The notes under the pieces: model-generated
The model's database searches: none
What the model was told of the DNA's origin: nothing
Seen by the model: the letters and a program-made list of their open reading frames with translations, nothing else
Source: an uncultured Mailhella sp.
Lineage (GTDB): Bacteria > Desulfobacterota > Desulfovibrionia > Desulfovibrionales > Desulfovibrionaceae
Direction: 5' to 3'
Length of the DNA stretch: 42,780 nt
NCBI GenBank assembly: GCA_948482415.1
Contig: CAOMFZ010000001.1
Location: 1-42,780 of the forward strand
Part shown: piece after piece, positions 1 to 8,400 of the stretch
Layout of the letters: each line of letters begins with the position of its first letter
How positions within the stretch are numbered: position 1 is the first letter of the stretch
Made by a program: the position numbers and the translations under genes

Positions 1-231
1 CAAAGAGGTATTTTTTTCTTTCGCCAACTGCACGGTATCTGCCTGCAAATCCTTTAAATACTGCTGAGCATACTCTTTATTCCAGAAAAATGAAGGTTCG
101 GCAGCATAGGCTTTTTCACTTTGCCCCGTGGGGTCAAGCACCATAATATGAGCAATATCTGTTTCATTGTGGATAAACTCTTCATGTAAACGAGGTATGG
201 CAACAATTTTCCGGTATTTTTCCAAACTCAT
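1..231 (-). CDS. Hypothetical protein, N-terminal 77 residues only (cut by window edge)
   Basis: An open frame on the minus strand starts at an ATG (229-231) preceded by an AAAGGAAAA ribosome binding site and runs off the left edge with no stop. The visible part begins MSLEKYRKIVAIPRLHEEF and is hydrophilic, with no signal peptide, membrane segment or motif I recognise. It lies 17 bases upstream of the methyltransferase gene in the direction of transcription order reversed: the methyltransferase (249-1028) is read first and this gene second, so the two probably share a transcript. No function can be given from this fragment. Confidence 0.6.
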   Translation of the reverse strand, partial: MSLEKYRKIVAIPRLHEEFIHNETDIAHIMVLDPTGQSEKAYAAEPSFFWNKEYAQQYLKDLQADTVQLAKEKNTSL

Positions 232-248
232 ATTTTTTCCTTTTGATG

Positions 249-1028
249 TTATAAGCATGTCGGCGCTAAAATTTCAAAAACTGCTTTGCTTTGGAATTTT
301 CCCTGTAAAACAAAGAAAACTGCTTTATTTTGCAAAGACTTATAAACAGGCTGCATGGCAACCGGCTGAATTTTTTCAGGCATAGCCTGCATAAAATCCA
401 TATAACAGGCAGTTTTGGCAACTGTCATCAGCGATGCATACTTTTTCAAAAATTTTTCCCCAAACGCGAAAAACATATTTAACACATTTTCATCACCAAA
501 TAAAGCGTTGTTTCTCAATGCAAAAACACTGTGGAGCTTGCTTTCTGCCCTATACCAGGGGGGATTGGTCACCACAAGATCAAAAATACGCGGATTTTTA
601 GCCACCCCTCCGTCTTGTTTCTGTATAAAAGGAAGCTTCTCAAGCAAGGCTGTTTCAAGGGCAAATTTCTGCACAAGCCCGACACTTTCCTTTTGCGAAA
701 TATCAGCCTGCAAAGCAAAATAATTTTGTTCGTGCTCAAAAATGCGGGCATTATATTTAGCTGCCTGACAGAGTTCTTCTTCTTTTTCTATGCCGATAAT
801 TTTCAAATAAGGATAAAATTCAGGATACAATTCCTTAAAAAACTGCAAAACAAGTATCCCGATAACCCCGCAGCCACAGCCAATATCCATAATTAGATAA
901 GGCTCAAAAGGCTTTTTCTGCGGCTTTTTCCTTTGCAGTTCCTCCACAATGAAATTGCAGGCATAGCGCGCTAAACTCAGCGCATCTGAACTGAAACGGT
1001 AACTTCCTTCCGGCTGATAAAAATCCAT
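249..1028 (-). CDS. TrmN6-like tRNA adenine-N6 methyltransferase
   Basis: A 259-residue SAM-dependent methyltransferase. The protein opens with a FYQPEGSYRFSSDA segment typical of the YfiC/TrmN6 family. The SAM-binding motif I is MDIGCGCGVIGIL (about residues 47-59) and the catalytic motif IV is NPPWY (155-159), the signature of N6-adenine methylation. In enterobacteria the family modifies A37 of tRNA-Val; the same substrate here is inference. The ATG follows a TGAGGACAT ribosome binding site. The gene diverges from the endonuclease Q gene across a 74-base gap that must hold both promoters. The protein is close to the normal family length and looks intact. The family also contains protein and rRNA methyltransferases, so the exact substrate is open. 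Confidence 0.75.
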   Translation of the reverse strand: MDFYQPEGSYRFSSDALSLARYACNFIVEELQRKKPQKKPFEPYLIMDIGCGCGVIGILVLQFFKELYPEFYPYLKIIGIEKEEELCQAAKYNARIFEHEQNYFALQADISQKESVGLVQKFALETALLEKLPFIQKQDGGVAKNPRIFDLVVTNPPWYRAESKLHSVFALRNNALFGDENVLNMFFAFGEKFLKKYASLMTVAKTACYMDFMQAMPEKIQPVAMQPVYKSLQNKAVFFVLQGKFQSKAVFEILAPTCL

Positions 1029-1102
1029 ATGTCCTCAAAAATAGTATTGCAAAAGTATACATACCGTTTTATAGTACGACAAATATTCTTTCAGGTCAAA
1101 AC

Positions 1103-2362
1103 ATGTTTAGAGCTGATTTGCACATACATTCCAGATTTTCACGGGCAACTTCAAAAAATCTCACATTGAGAAACCTTGCAAGTTTCGCCTGTATAAAAGG
1201 TATTCAGCTTCTTGGCACAGGTGACATCACCCACCCCAAATGGCTTGAAGAAATTTCAGACCAGCTTCATTATAACGAACATACCGGTTTTTATCAATTA
1301 AAAAATCCCGTTACACCCCGCGATATTTTAGAGCAAACCAATATCCATGCAGACGAAGTTCGTTTTCAGCCCCAATTTATTTTACAGGGTGAAGTCAGCT
1401 GTATTTATAAAAAAAATGGCGTCACCCGAAAAAATCACCAGATTATCTTTGTTCCCACCATTGACGCCGCTAAAAAAATCAATGCAAAACTGGCAAAAAT
1501 CGGCAATTTAACTGCTGACGGCCGCCCTGTTCTGGGGCTTGATGCAAAAATTTTATTGGAAATTATCCTCTCAGCAGCGCAACATTCCGAACTGCAAAAC
1601 TATCTTATTCCTGCCCATATCTGGACACCGTGGTTTTCTGTTTTTGGTTCCAAATCCGGTTTTAACAGCCTTGAAGAATGTTTTGAGGATTTAACCCCGG
1701 AAATTTTTGCCTTGGAGACAGGACTTTCTTCTGACCCGCCCATGAACAGACTTTGGTCTCATCTTGACAGCTGCACGCTTATTTCCAATTCTGACGCCCA
1801 TTCAGGTGAAAATCTCGGACGGGAAGTCAATATTTTTCATGCCGCCCCCACCTATCAAAGCCTGTTTGGCGCTTTCAAAAAGAAAAATAATTTATTTTAC
1901 GGCACGGTGGAATTTTATCCGGAAGAGGGTAAATATTTTGCTGACGGGCACAGAAACTGCAATATTTATTTTCTCCCGGAAGAAAGTAAAAGACATCACA
2001 ATATCTGCCCTGTCTGCGGCAAGCCCCTGACCATTGGCGTTCTAAACAGAGTAAAAGAACTGGCAGACAGAGAAACTCCGCTTCTCACTAAGCAGCAGTT
2101 TGAATCCTGCATTCCTCTTAAGGAAATTCTGTCCGAGCTGCTGCAGCGTGGTGTGAAAAGCAAACAAATTCATGCCCACTATGAAAAATTAATTAATTTA
2201 TTGGGTTCAGAACTGGATATTTTGCAAAATGTGCCGATACAGCAAATAGCAGAAATTAATGTTCCTCTTGCAAAGGCTGTCCATGCCACGCGGGCAAAAA
2301 GTGTCCAAAAAATTTACGGATACGACGGAGAATATGGAAAAATAAAATTTGTAATCTCTTGA
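1103..2362 (+). CDS. Endonuclease Q (PHP-domain DNA repair nuclease)
   Basis: A 419-residue protein with the full set of EndoQ marks. The N-terminal PHP domain starts with the metal-binding DLHIHS motif (His7, His9), followed by GTGDITHP, a GEVSCIY segment, an AHIWTPW segment, and the late NSDAHSGENLGREVN motif. A zinc-ribbon-like part follows, with a lone Cys, then CPVCGKPLTIGVLNRV and ELADR, which is the most diagnostic stretch of the family. Family knowledge: EndoQ from Thermococcales and Bacillus pumilus nicks DNA 5' of deaminated bases (uracil, hypoxanthine, xanthine) and abasic sites. In this window the gene is free-standing, not fused to a helicase. It is followed after 31 bases by a PilZ gene. 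Start chosen at an ATG behind TCAGGTCAAAAC. Confidence 0.85.
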   Translation: MFRADLHIHSRFSRATSKNLTLRNLASFACIKGIQLLGTGDITHPKWLEEISDQLHYNEHTGFYQLKNPVTPRDILEQTNIHADEVRFQPQFILQGEVSCIYKKNGVTRKNHQIIFVPTIDAAKKINAKLAKIGNLTADGRPVLGLDAKILLEIILSAAQHSELQNYLIPAHIWTPWFSVFGSKSGFNSLEECFEDLTPEIFALETGLSSDPPMNRLWSHLDSCTLISNSDAHSGENLGREVNIFHAAPTYQSLFGAFKKKNNLFYGTVEFYPEEGKYFADGHRNCNIYFLPEESKRHHNICPVCGKPLTIGVLNRVKELADRETPLLTKQQFESCIPLKEILSELLQRGVKSKQIHAHYEKLINLLGSELDILQNVPIQQIAEINVPLAKAVHATRAKSVQKIYGYDGEYGKIKFVIS

Positions 2363-2393
2363 CTTTTCTTGAGAGTTAAATAATATTTGAAGT

Positions 2394-3227
2394 ATGGCAA
2401 CTACATCTTTTAATAAAATGGTCGCTTCCATCTCTGAGCAAAGCATGAAAAATATTCATAATATGCTCAGCTTTGCACAAGCCCATAAGACACAGATTTT
2501 TGTTGATATTATCAGCGAAGGGAAGACTATACACCAGGTTCGCGCCTATTGTATTGACCATAATAAATCCATTGTCCGCCTTTTTATCCAAATAAAACAT
2601 GAAATAAAACTTCCGCAGAATGCCGAAGCTTCTTTGCTTTTCTATACAGAAAAAGAGGGAAAACAAGTTCCCTGCAATTTCATCAGTGCCATAAAAAACA
2701 ATTTCGTTCACAATGGTTTATTCTTTATTGATGTTGCCGTTCCTCATTATATTGGACATTCACAGCGCCGTACCTGTGTGCGTATTCCTATTACCAAACG
2801 TGAAATTCCAAACCTCAAAATTTGGGCAGAAAGCCAATCTGACAGCGGTGATCAAATGCAATGGACTGCCATTCAAGATGAAAATTTTGACATCGTGGAT
2901 ATTTCAACAGGCGGTATGCTCTTTTTAATCAGCACCGAAACACCTATTGCAAAGCAGCTCAAAGAGGGCTCTAAAATTTTGCTCACGGCAATTTTTCCTT
3001 ATGCCAACAAATCTCCGCTGTGCCTTTCAATTTTATCTACTGTCAGACGATATACCCAAAATACCCAAAATCCTGACTGGTTCTCCATGGGAATACGATT
3101 TATCCGCTGGGCATATCTGGAAAATTACAGCACTTGGAACAGTATTCCTGATGATAACGGTATTCCGCCCTTATCCAACTGGGTTTTCCAAGTCATGGCA
3201 AACAGAAAGCGCGGTCAGGAAGCTTAA
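2394..3227 (+). CDS. PilZ-domain protein (probable cyclic-di-GMP receptor)
   Basis: A 277-residue soluble protein. The C-terminal half has the PilZ c-di-GMP binding signature: an RxxxR box (R126-T-C-V-R130) followed about 40 residues later by DxSxxG (D169-I-S-T-G-G174). The N-terminal half, about residues 30-115, looks like a YcgR-N-like or related beta domain, but I cannot name it with certainty. c-di-GMP binding is therefore predicted from intact key residues; the output (motility, surface polysaccharide or other) is not visible. It lies 31 bases downstream of endonuclease Q and may be co-transcribed with it. The ribosome binding site is weak (GAAG very close to the ATG), and a second ATG at 2418 is a possible alternative start. 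Confidence 0.75.
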   Translation: MATTSFNKMVASISEQSMKNIHNMLSFAQAHKTQIFVDIISEGKTIHQVRAYCIDHNKSIVRLFIQIKHEIKLPQNAEASLLFYTEKEGKQVPCNFISAIKNNFVHNGLFFIDVAVPHYIGHSQRRTCVRIPITKREIPNLKIWAESQSDSGDQMQWTAIQDENFDIVDISTGGMLFLISTETPIAKQLKEGSKILLTAIFPYANKSPLCLSILSTVRRYTQNTQNPDWFSMGIRFIRWAYLENYSTWNSIPDDNGIPPLSNWVFQVMANRKRGQEA

Positions 3228-3235
3228 TTAAAAAA

Positions 3236-3400
3236 CTATTTTTCACAGCATATTTTTTTTCAATATCTCCCTTTACTTTGTCATCTCCTTTTACTCCGTC
3301 TTTAACTTTCTTTATTTTTTCTTTTTCTTTGCTTTTTTGTCTGCATTTTTTTTCTTGATTTTTCACCTGCTTTTTTCTACTCTTTCTTTTTTCAAATAAA
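3236..3400 (+). other. Long pyrimidine-rich intergenic tract
   Basis: Between the PilZ gene and the DUF554 gene the plus strand is almost entirely C and T for about 165 bases, with many T6-T8 runs and repeated CTTT/CTTTTT units. No open frame, hairpin or promoter stands out inside it. The T runs could terminate transcription only poorly, because no strong GC stem precedes them. Confidence 0.55.
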
Positions 3401-3412
3401 CAAGAGGGTTAT

Positions 3413-4093
3413 ATGCTCGGAACACTGGCAAATGTCGGCGGAATTATTGCCGGTTCACTTATTGGAGGAACTGTCAAAAAAGCCTTGCCTGAAAAAATCC
3501 AGGATTGTCTTTTTGTTGCCATGGGCTTAGCTGCCCTTTTTATTGGGATTAATGCTGTTGTGCACAATATGCCCAAAACGCACTATCCTGTTCTTTTTAT
3601 TGTCAGTCTTGCCCTTGGTTCTGCTCTCGGCACCTGGTTAAATATCGATGACAATTTTCACAGGCTTGCCGCACGATCAGGACACGGGCATTTAGGCAAA
3701 GGACTTTCCACAGCCATTCTGATTTTCTGCATTGGCACCCTTTCTATTTTAGGTCCTGTCGAAAGTGCGCTCAATGGCAACAATACTTTTCTGTATACAA
3801 ATGCCACCCTTGATTTTATTACATCCATTGTGCTTTCCTCTGCCTATGGCTATGGCATTATGCTGGCTGCTGTCGTACTTTTTCTCTGGCAAGGTTCCCT
3901 CTATGTCGGGGCACTCAGCCTTTCCGGATTTTTGCAGGGAGATTTATTGAATGAGCTTTCCCTTGTAGGCGGCATTCTCATTGCGGCTTCCGGACTGAGC
4001 ATTTTGCAGATAAAGGACTGCAAAACCCTTAATCTTTTGCCCTCATTGCTTGTCCCTGTGTTCTTTTTCCTTATAACCAAATATATTCTTTAA
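3413..4093 (+). CDS. DUF554 family membrane protein (YqgA-like)
   Basis: A 226-residue integral membrane protein. It opens with MLGTLANVGGIIAGSLIGG, the typical start of the DUF554/YqgA family, followed by the conserved charged stretch KKALPEKIQ. Six or seven hydrophobic segments are visible, and a conserved IGTLSILGPVESAL segment lies near the middle. The family has no firmly established function; transport or channel activity has been suggested, but I would not assign it. The start is supported by a GAGGG ribosome binding site five bases upstream. The gene ends five bases before queA, so the two are probably translated from one message. Length is normal for the family. Confidence 0.8.
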   Translation: MLGTLANVGGIIAGSLIGGTVKKALPEKIQDCLFVAMGLAALFIGINAVVHNMPKTHYPVLFIVSLALGSALGTWLNIDDNFHRLAARSGHGHLGKGLSTAILIFCIGTLSILGPVESALNGNNTFLYTNATLDFITSIVLSSAYGYGIMLAAVVLFLWQGSLYVGALSLSGFLQGDLLNELSLVGGILIAASGLSILQIKDCKTLNLLPSLLVPVFFFLITKYIL

Positions 4094-4098
4094 TACAT

Positions 4099-5262
4099 AT
4101 GAACGATAAAAACCTTTTTCTTTTAGAGAGTTACGATTATTTTTTACCCGAAGAGCGCATTGCCCAGTGTCCTGCCGAAAAGCGCCAAAATTCCCGCCTG
4201 CTTTTTCTTGAACGAAAATCCGGCAAATACACGGATTATACCTTTGAAAATATTGTTAATCTCATTCCGAAAAATGCCCTGATTATTGCCAATAATTCCA
4301 AAGTAATACCTGCCCGTATCCAGGGACACAGACAAAGCGGAAGCAAAATAGAAATGCTTTTTTTAGAACCTGCCCCGCTTATTGATAAAAAAGCCCAAAA
4401 AAATGGTGAAAACTGCCTTGCCCGCACCGAAGTGCTGCTTAAAGGCGCCAAACGTGTCAAAATGGGCGAAACCCTGCAATTTCCTGAAATGGACATCACT
4501 GTTTTGGAACGCCGCGACTTTGGCAGGCATATTGTGGACGCAGCCTATAAGAACAGCCTTATTCCTTTGCTTAAAAAATACGGCGAACTGCCGCTGCCCC
4601 CTTATATCAAAAGGGAACATGGCGTGCAGGAAAACGATATTGCCCGCTATCAAACGGTTTATGCAAAGGAAAATCATATTGGCTCCATTGCCGCCCCTAC
4701 TGCCGGCTTGCATTTCACTCCGGAAATCCAGCAAAAATTGCAGGCAAAAGGCTGCAGATGGGAAGAAGTGACGCTGCACGTTGGATACGGAACGTTCAGC
4801 CCTGTGCGTGAAGACGATATCCGCAGTCATGCCATGCATTCTGAATATGTGGAAATTCCTGCCCAAACAGCCGCAGCCATCAACAAAGCAAAGGCTGAAA
4901 ACCGTCCTGTTATTGCTGTCGGCACCACCAGCACGCGCAGTCTTGAGGGCATGGCACAGGCTTTTTTACAAGCGAAAAGTGAGCCTTCAGCAATATTTTT
5001 CTGCAATGAAGAAAGCGACTTACAGGAAAATACACCCTTTCCTGCCCATGGCTGTTTTGGCTACACCAATATTTTTATTTATCCGGGAAAGCCATTTCAT
5101 ATTGTAAACGGTCTGATTACCAATTTCCATTTGCCAAAATCTTCGCTGATTATGCTGGTGGCTGCATTTGCCGGCTATGATAACATCATGCAGGCCTATA
5201 GGCATGCAGTAGAAAGTGAATACCGTTTCTTTTCCTATGGCGACGCCATGTTTATTCTGTAA
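4099..5262 (+). CDS. queA: S-adenosylmethionine:tRNA ribosyltransferase-isomerase QueA
   Basis: A 387-residue cytosolic enzyme that transfers and isomerises the ribosyl part of SAM onto 7-aminomethyl-7-deazaguanine in tRNA, giving epoxyqueuosine. Family marks in order: YDYFLPEERIAQCPAEKRQNSRLL near the N-terminus (shown here in part), ANNSKVIPARI, LPLPPYIKR, the strongly conserved GSIAAPTAGLHFT, LHVGYGTFSPV, and the C-terminal NGLITNFHLPKSSLIMLVAAF (20-residue core). It lacks an obvious ribosome binding site and starts five bases after the DUF554 gene, which suggests translational coupling. Its partner tgt lies far away at 35880 in this window rather than next to it. A 120-base gap with a likely promoter separates it from the ccm operon. 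Confidence 0.95.
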   Translation: MNDKNLFLLESYDYFLPEERIAQCPAEKRQNSRLLFLERKSGKYTDYTFENIVNLIPKNALIIANNSKVIPARIQGHRQSGSKIEMLFLEPAPLIDKKAQKNGENCLARTEVLLKGAKRVKMGETLQFPEMDITVLERRDFGRHIVDAAYKNSLIPLLKKYGELPLPPYIKREHGVQENDIARYQTVYAKENHIGSIAAPTAGLHFTPEIQQKLQAKGCRWEEVTLHVGYGTFSPVREDDIRSHAMHSEYVEIPAQTAAAINKAKAENRPVIAVGTTSTRSLEGMAQAFLQAKSEPSAIFFCNEESDLQENTPFPAHGCFGYTNIFIYPGKPFHIVNGLITNFHLPKSSLIMLVAAFAGYDNIMQAYRHAVESEYRFFSYGDAMFIL

Positions 5263-5287
5263 TTTTCTTAATGAGAATAATTCCTAC

Positions 5288-5316
5288 TTGCGTATAAATT
5301 CATTTTATTATATAGT
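5288..5316 (+). promoter_or_regulatory. Candidate sigma-70-type promoter of the ccm operon
   Basis: TTGCGT (5288-5293) and TATAGT (5311-5316) are separated by exactly 17 bases. They sit in the gap before ccmE, in an AT-rich stretch with no gene. A transcript starting about seven bases downstream would give a leader of about 60 bases before the preferred ccmE start. Confidence 0.45.
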
Positions 5317-5382
5317 AATTAAACATCTTGGTACAAGATGAATAATCACGAAAAAACGCATAAAAATATAAAAAGGGTTCAT

Positions 5383-5799
5383 ATGACAAAAAAATCATTC
5401 CCGGTTTTTAAAATTGCTTTTCTCCTCTTTGCTGTGGGTATTGGATATATGGTTTATTCCGGTGTTTCCGCAAACAGTGTCTATTTTCTCAATGTTTCCG
5501 AAGCATTAGCTCAAGAAAAAGCGCAAACGCCCCTTTCTGCCAGAATTTTCGGCACTGTTGCCAACAACAGCATTGAACGCCCTCAGGACGGCTTGGGTGC
5601 AAGCTTTATTCTTGAAGATTACGAAAATAAAGCCCAAACTATTCAGGTTAATTATAAAGGTGTTGTGCCTGATACCTTTACTAACGGCTCTGAAGTCATT
5701 ATTGAAGGTTCCATGCAGGACGCTGTTTTTACAGCAAAAACACTTATGACCAAATGCCCCTCCAAATACCAGAAAGAAAACAGAGAAAAAAACGCTTAA
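5383..5799 (+). CDS. ccmE: Cytochrome c maturation haem chaperone CcmE, Cys variant
   Basis: A 138-residue periplasmic haem chaperone anchored by an N-terminal membrane helix (about residues 8-28). The rest is the OB-fold domain, with RIFGTVANNSI and YKGVVPDTFTNGSEVIIEG as recognisable strands. In most bacteria haem is bound covalently by His in an HxxxY motif. Here the matching segment near the C-terminus is CPSKY, so Cys125 replaces the His while Tyr129 is kept. This is the variant described for Desulfovibrio and archaeal 'System I*'. I chose the ATG at 5383 because AAAGGG lies five bases upstream; the in-frame ATG at 5338 has no ribosome binding site and would add a charged stretch before the anchor. 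It is the first gene of the ccm operon. Confidence 0.9.
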   Translation: MTKKSFPVFKIAFLLFAVGIGYMVYSGVSANSVYFLNVSEALAQEKAQTPLSARIFGTVANNSIERPQDGLGASFILEDYENKAQTIQVNYKGVVPDTFTNGSEVIIEGSMQDAVFTAKTLMTKCPSKYQKENREKNA

Positions 5800-5827
5800 C
5801 GCGTATTTAACGGATTGTACACAGATT

Positions 5828-7756
5828 ATGACACCATTAGCCAATGTTCTTATGATGCTTTCCCTTGCCCTTGCCGCAGCGGGATCGCTTTATTGTATTG
5901 TTCAGCTTGCCAGAGAAAAAACCTATAATATCGGGCTGTTGGAAAACATTAATACCATTATCACCCTTTGTTATGTGATTGCGTCCTGCATACTCTTTTT
6001 CGGTTTTTGGAGCTATGATTTCAGTATAAAATATGTCCATGACTACAGCGACCTTTCTCTGCCGCTTTTTTACCGCCTGACTGCTTTTTGGGGCGGACAG
6101 GCAGGCTCTCTGCTTTTTTGGGCTTTATGCCTTGTTTTGTGCGGTGCATACTTCCAAAGTACAGAAGCCTACAAAAGTCTGAGCCTTGAAACAAGAATAT
6201 GGTATTTACTCTTTTATTTCAGTATAATAGCCTTTTTTGGCGTTCTTTTAACAACACATAATAATCCTTTTGAAGTACTAAGTCCTGCCCCTGCCAACGG
6301 ACGGGGATTAAATCCGCTTTTACAAAACCCCGGCATGATTTTTCACCCCCCGCTTTTGCTTTTGGGCTATGGCGGTTTTACTATTCCTGCCTGTCTTGCC
6401 CTTGCGCAAGCACTTTCACAAAGCGGCAGAAAAGATGAAGCACTTTCAGAATATGCAGAAACAGCATGGCATATATGTACAAAACCCCTTATTTTGATTG
6501 CATGGCTGCTCCTTACCGCCGGCATTGTGCTGGGTGCGTGGTGGGCATATATGGAACTGGGCTGGGGCGGTTACTGGGCATGGGACCCTGTGGAAAACGC
6601 ATCCACAATACCCTGGTTCTTCGGCACAGCTGCGCTGCACTTTGGTTTTATTGAGCAATACAGAAAAAAAGCACACCGTCTCCATACCCTGTTTATGGCT
6701 CTGACCTGCATTTCCGCATTTTTCGCCACATGGCTTGTACGCGGCAATGTGGTTGATTCTGTCCATGCTTTCGGCTCCGGCGGCGTAGGTCCCATGCTTT
6801 TATGGTTTGTCATTATTTCAGCCATAATTATTTTTGCTGTTATTCTCCAAATGCAAAACAGAGGCTCAGCATTTAACGGACTTGAAACCAGAGAAGGCTT
6901 TTTGCTTTCTGCCTGTGTGGTGCTCATTACTATCAGCATAATTATTGGATTTGCAACGCTCTGGCCTGTCATCAGTAAATTGTGGTCCAATAATCCTGTA
7001 GGTTTGCAGGCGAATTTTTATAACAGCATTATTCTTCCTCTGCTCACGGTTATTCTTGCCCTTGCAGCCTTTGCGCCCTGGATTTCATGGCAGCAAAAAT
7101 TCAGCAATACCAAATATTTTCTTGTGGTACTGGTAACGTTTATTGTCTTCATGGGCGTTTTCTGGCTGTTCTTTGCGGTAAAAAATCCGACAGCGCTCAT
7201 TGCTGCAAGCCTGTCCATTGCCTGCATGGTGAGCTGGGCACTGTATTTTGCAGAACTTAAGTACGCTGTGTATAAACTTTCTCCGGTTCTTGTGCATGTC
7301 AGTTTTGCAATTATGGCACTGGGCGTTGCATTTTCCGGTCCTTATAAAATCGAGCAGGAAGTTGCTCTTGAAAAAGGTCAGGAACTGCAAATAGATACTT
7401 TTACCGTAAAACTCAATGAACTTTATGAAGGACGTGAACAAAGCGGACGATACGAATTTTTGGAAGCAGAACTTCTGGTCATGCAGGACGGCAAAGAAGT
7501 GGGCATAACCCAGGCACAGCGCCGTATTTATGCAAGTTTCCCGCAAAATGCCTATGCTGAAGCAAGCACGATTTTCTCCCTTGGCAAAGAATTTTATGCC
7601 ACTTTTCTGGGACTTGATGAAAAAACACGCGCTGTCATGCGTTTATCAGTCCACCCGCTTGTTAACTGGCTGTGGATTGGCGGAACAGTTATGAGTCTTG
7701 CACCTTTTATTACGGTGTACGCTTTCAGACGGCGCAAAAAAACAGCACCGAAATAA
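5828..7756 (+). CDS. ccmF: Haem lyase subunit CcmF
   Basis: A 642-residue polytopic inner-membrane protein that passes haem from CcmE to apocytochrome c. It belongs to the haem-handling protein family, whose tryptophan-rich WWD signature is visible as WGGYWAWDPVENAS around residue 250. Conserved flanking parts are HNNPF, NGRGLNPLLQNPGMIFHPPL and GSGGVGPMLLWF. About 13-15 membrane segments are visible, and a periplasmic domain with a conserved GYE-like segment precedes the last helix. The length matches the family. It starts 28 bases after ccmE and ends two bases before ccmA. Because no ccmH or ccmG follows in this operon, CcmF may carry the ligation step without the usual thiol-handling partners. 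Confidence 0.95.
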   Translation: MTPLANVLMMLSLALAAAGSLYCIVQLAREKTYNIGLLENINTIITLCYVIASCILFFGFWSYDFSIKYVHDYSDLSLPLFYRLTAFWGGQAGSLLFWALCLVLCGAYFQSTEAYKSLSLETRIWYLLFYFSIIAFFGVLLTTHNNPFEVLSPAPANGRGLNPLLQNPGMIFHPPLLLLGYGGFTIPACLALAQALSQSGRKDEALSEYAETAWHICTKPLILIAWLLLTAGIVLGAWWAYMELGWGGYWAWDPVENASTIPWFFGTAALHFGFIEQYRKKAHRLHTLFMALTCISAFFATWLVRGNVVDSVHAFGSGGVGPMLLWFVIISAIIIFAVILQMQNRGSAFNGLETREGFLLSACVVLITISIIIGFATLWPVISKLWSNNPVGLQANFYNSIILPLLTVILALAAFAPWISWQQKFSNTKYFLVVLVTFIVFMGVFWLFFAVKNPTALIAASLSIACMVSWALYFAELKYAVYKLSPVLVHVSFAIMALGVAFSGPYKIEQEVALEKGQELQIDTFTVKLNELYEGREQSGRYEFLEAELLVMQDGKEVGITQAQRRIYASFPQNAYAEASTIFSLGKEFYATFLGLDEKTRAVMRLSVHPLVNWLWIGGTVMSLAPFITVYAFRRRKKTAPK

Positions 7757-7758
7757 TC

Positions 7759-8400
7759 ATGGACACACCTGTACTAACCTTTGAAAATATCAGCAAAATG
7801 TATGACTTACGTTTACTTTACAAAAACGTAAGTCTTTGCTTATATCCTGCTCAAACAATACTGATTACAGGAAAAAACGGTTCCGGTAAATCTACGCTTT
7901 TAAAAATGGCGGCAGAACTGACGAAGCCCAGCCACGGGAAAATTTCCTGCGCGGCAGAAAAAGAAGAAATAGGGTATTTAGGGCACCAAACTTTTATTTA
8001 TCCCCATTTATCCGCCTATGAAAATTTATATTTTTGGGCAAAGGCATTTCAGAAAAATATTTCCGAACAAGCTGTTTTAACTGTGCTCAAAAAAGTTTTC
8101 TTAGATAAATTCAGCCATGACCGGGCAGGAATTTTTTCACGCGGTATGGCACAGCGTCTGAATATTGCCCGAATTATTTTGCAGGAGCCGCGTCTTTTGC
8201 TTTTGGACGAGCCGGGGACAGGACTTGACAAAGAATCTCAGGAACTTTTTTACAGTGTTATTCAGGAATTTCAGGCGCAAAACGCCTGCATTTTATGGGT
8301 GAGCCATAATCCGCAGAAGGATATGGAATTTGCAACCCATATTCTCCATATTGAAAAACAGCAAATAACACTGACAAAATTGCAGGGAGAAACAGCATGA
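7759..8400 (+). CDS. ccmA: Haem exporter ATP-binding subunit CcmA
   Basis: A 213-residue ABC ATPase that, with CcmB and CcmC, releases holo-CcmE using ATP. Visible motifs are Walker A GKNGSGKST (about 38-46), a Q-loop region YLGHQTFIYPHLSAYENL that is typical of CcmA, a degenerate signature FSRGMAQR in place of LSGGQ-type, Walker B RLLLLDEPGTGLD, and the switch His in WVSHNP. The start is the ATG at 7759, two bases after the ccmF stop; an in-frame extension back to 7672 lies inside ccmF and is not credible. The last four bases, ATGA, overlap the start of ccmB, so the two subunits are translationally coupled. Confidence 0.95.
   Translation: MDTPVLTFENISKMYDLRLLYKNVSLCLYPAQTILITGKNGSGKSTLLKMAAELTKPSHGKISCAAEKEEIGYLGHQTFIYPHLSAYENLYFWAKAFQKNISEQAVLTVLKKVFLDKFSHDRAGIFSRGMAQRLNIARIILQEPRLLLLDEPGTGLDKESQELFYSVIQEFQAQNACILWVSHNPQKDMEFATHILHIEKQQITLTKLQGETA

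Noticed and set aside
4363..4866. 167-residue minus-strand frame inside queA
   Set aside because: It is an antisense shadow; queA carries conserved motifs across the same region.
5338..5382. Longer CcmE start
   Set aside because: No ribosome binding site at 5338, and the additional residues are charged and precede the membrane anchor; 5383 has AAAGGG at the right distance.
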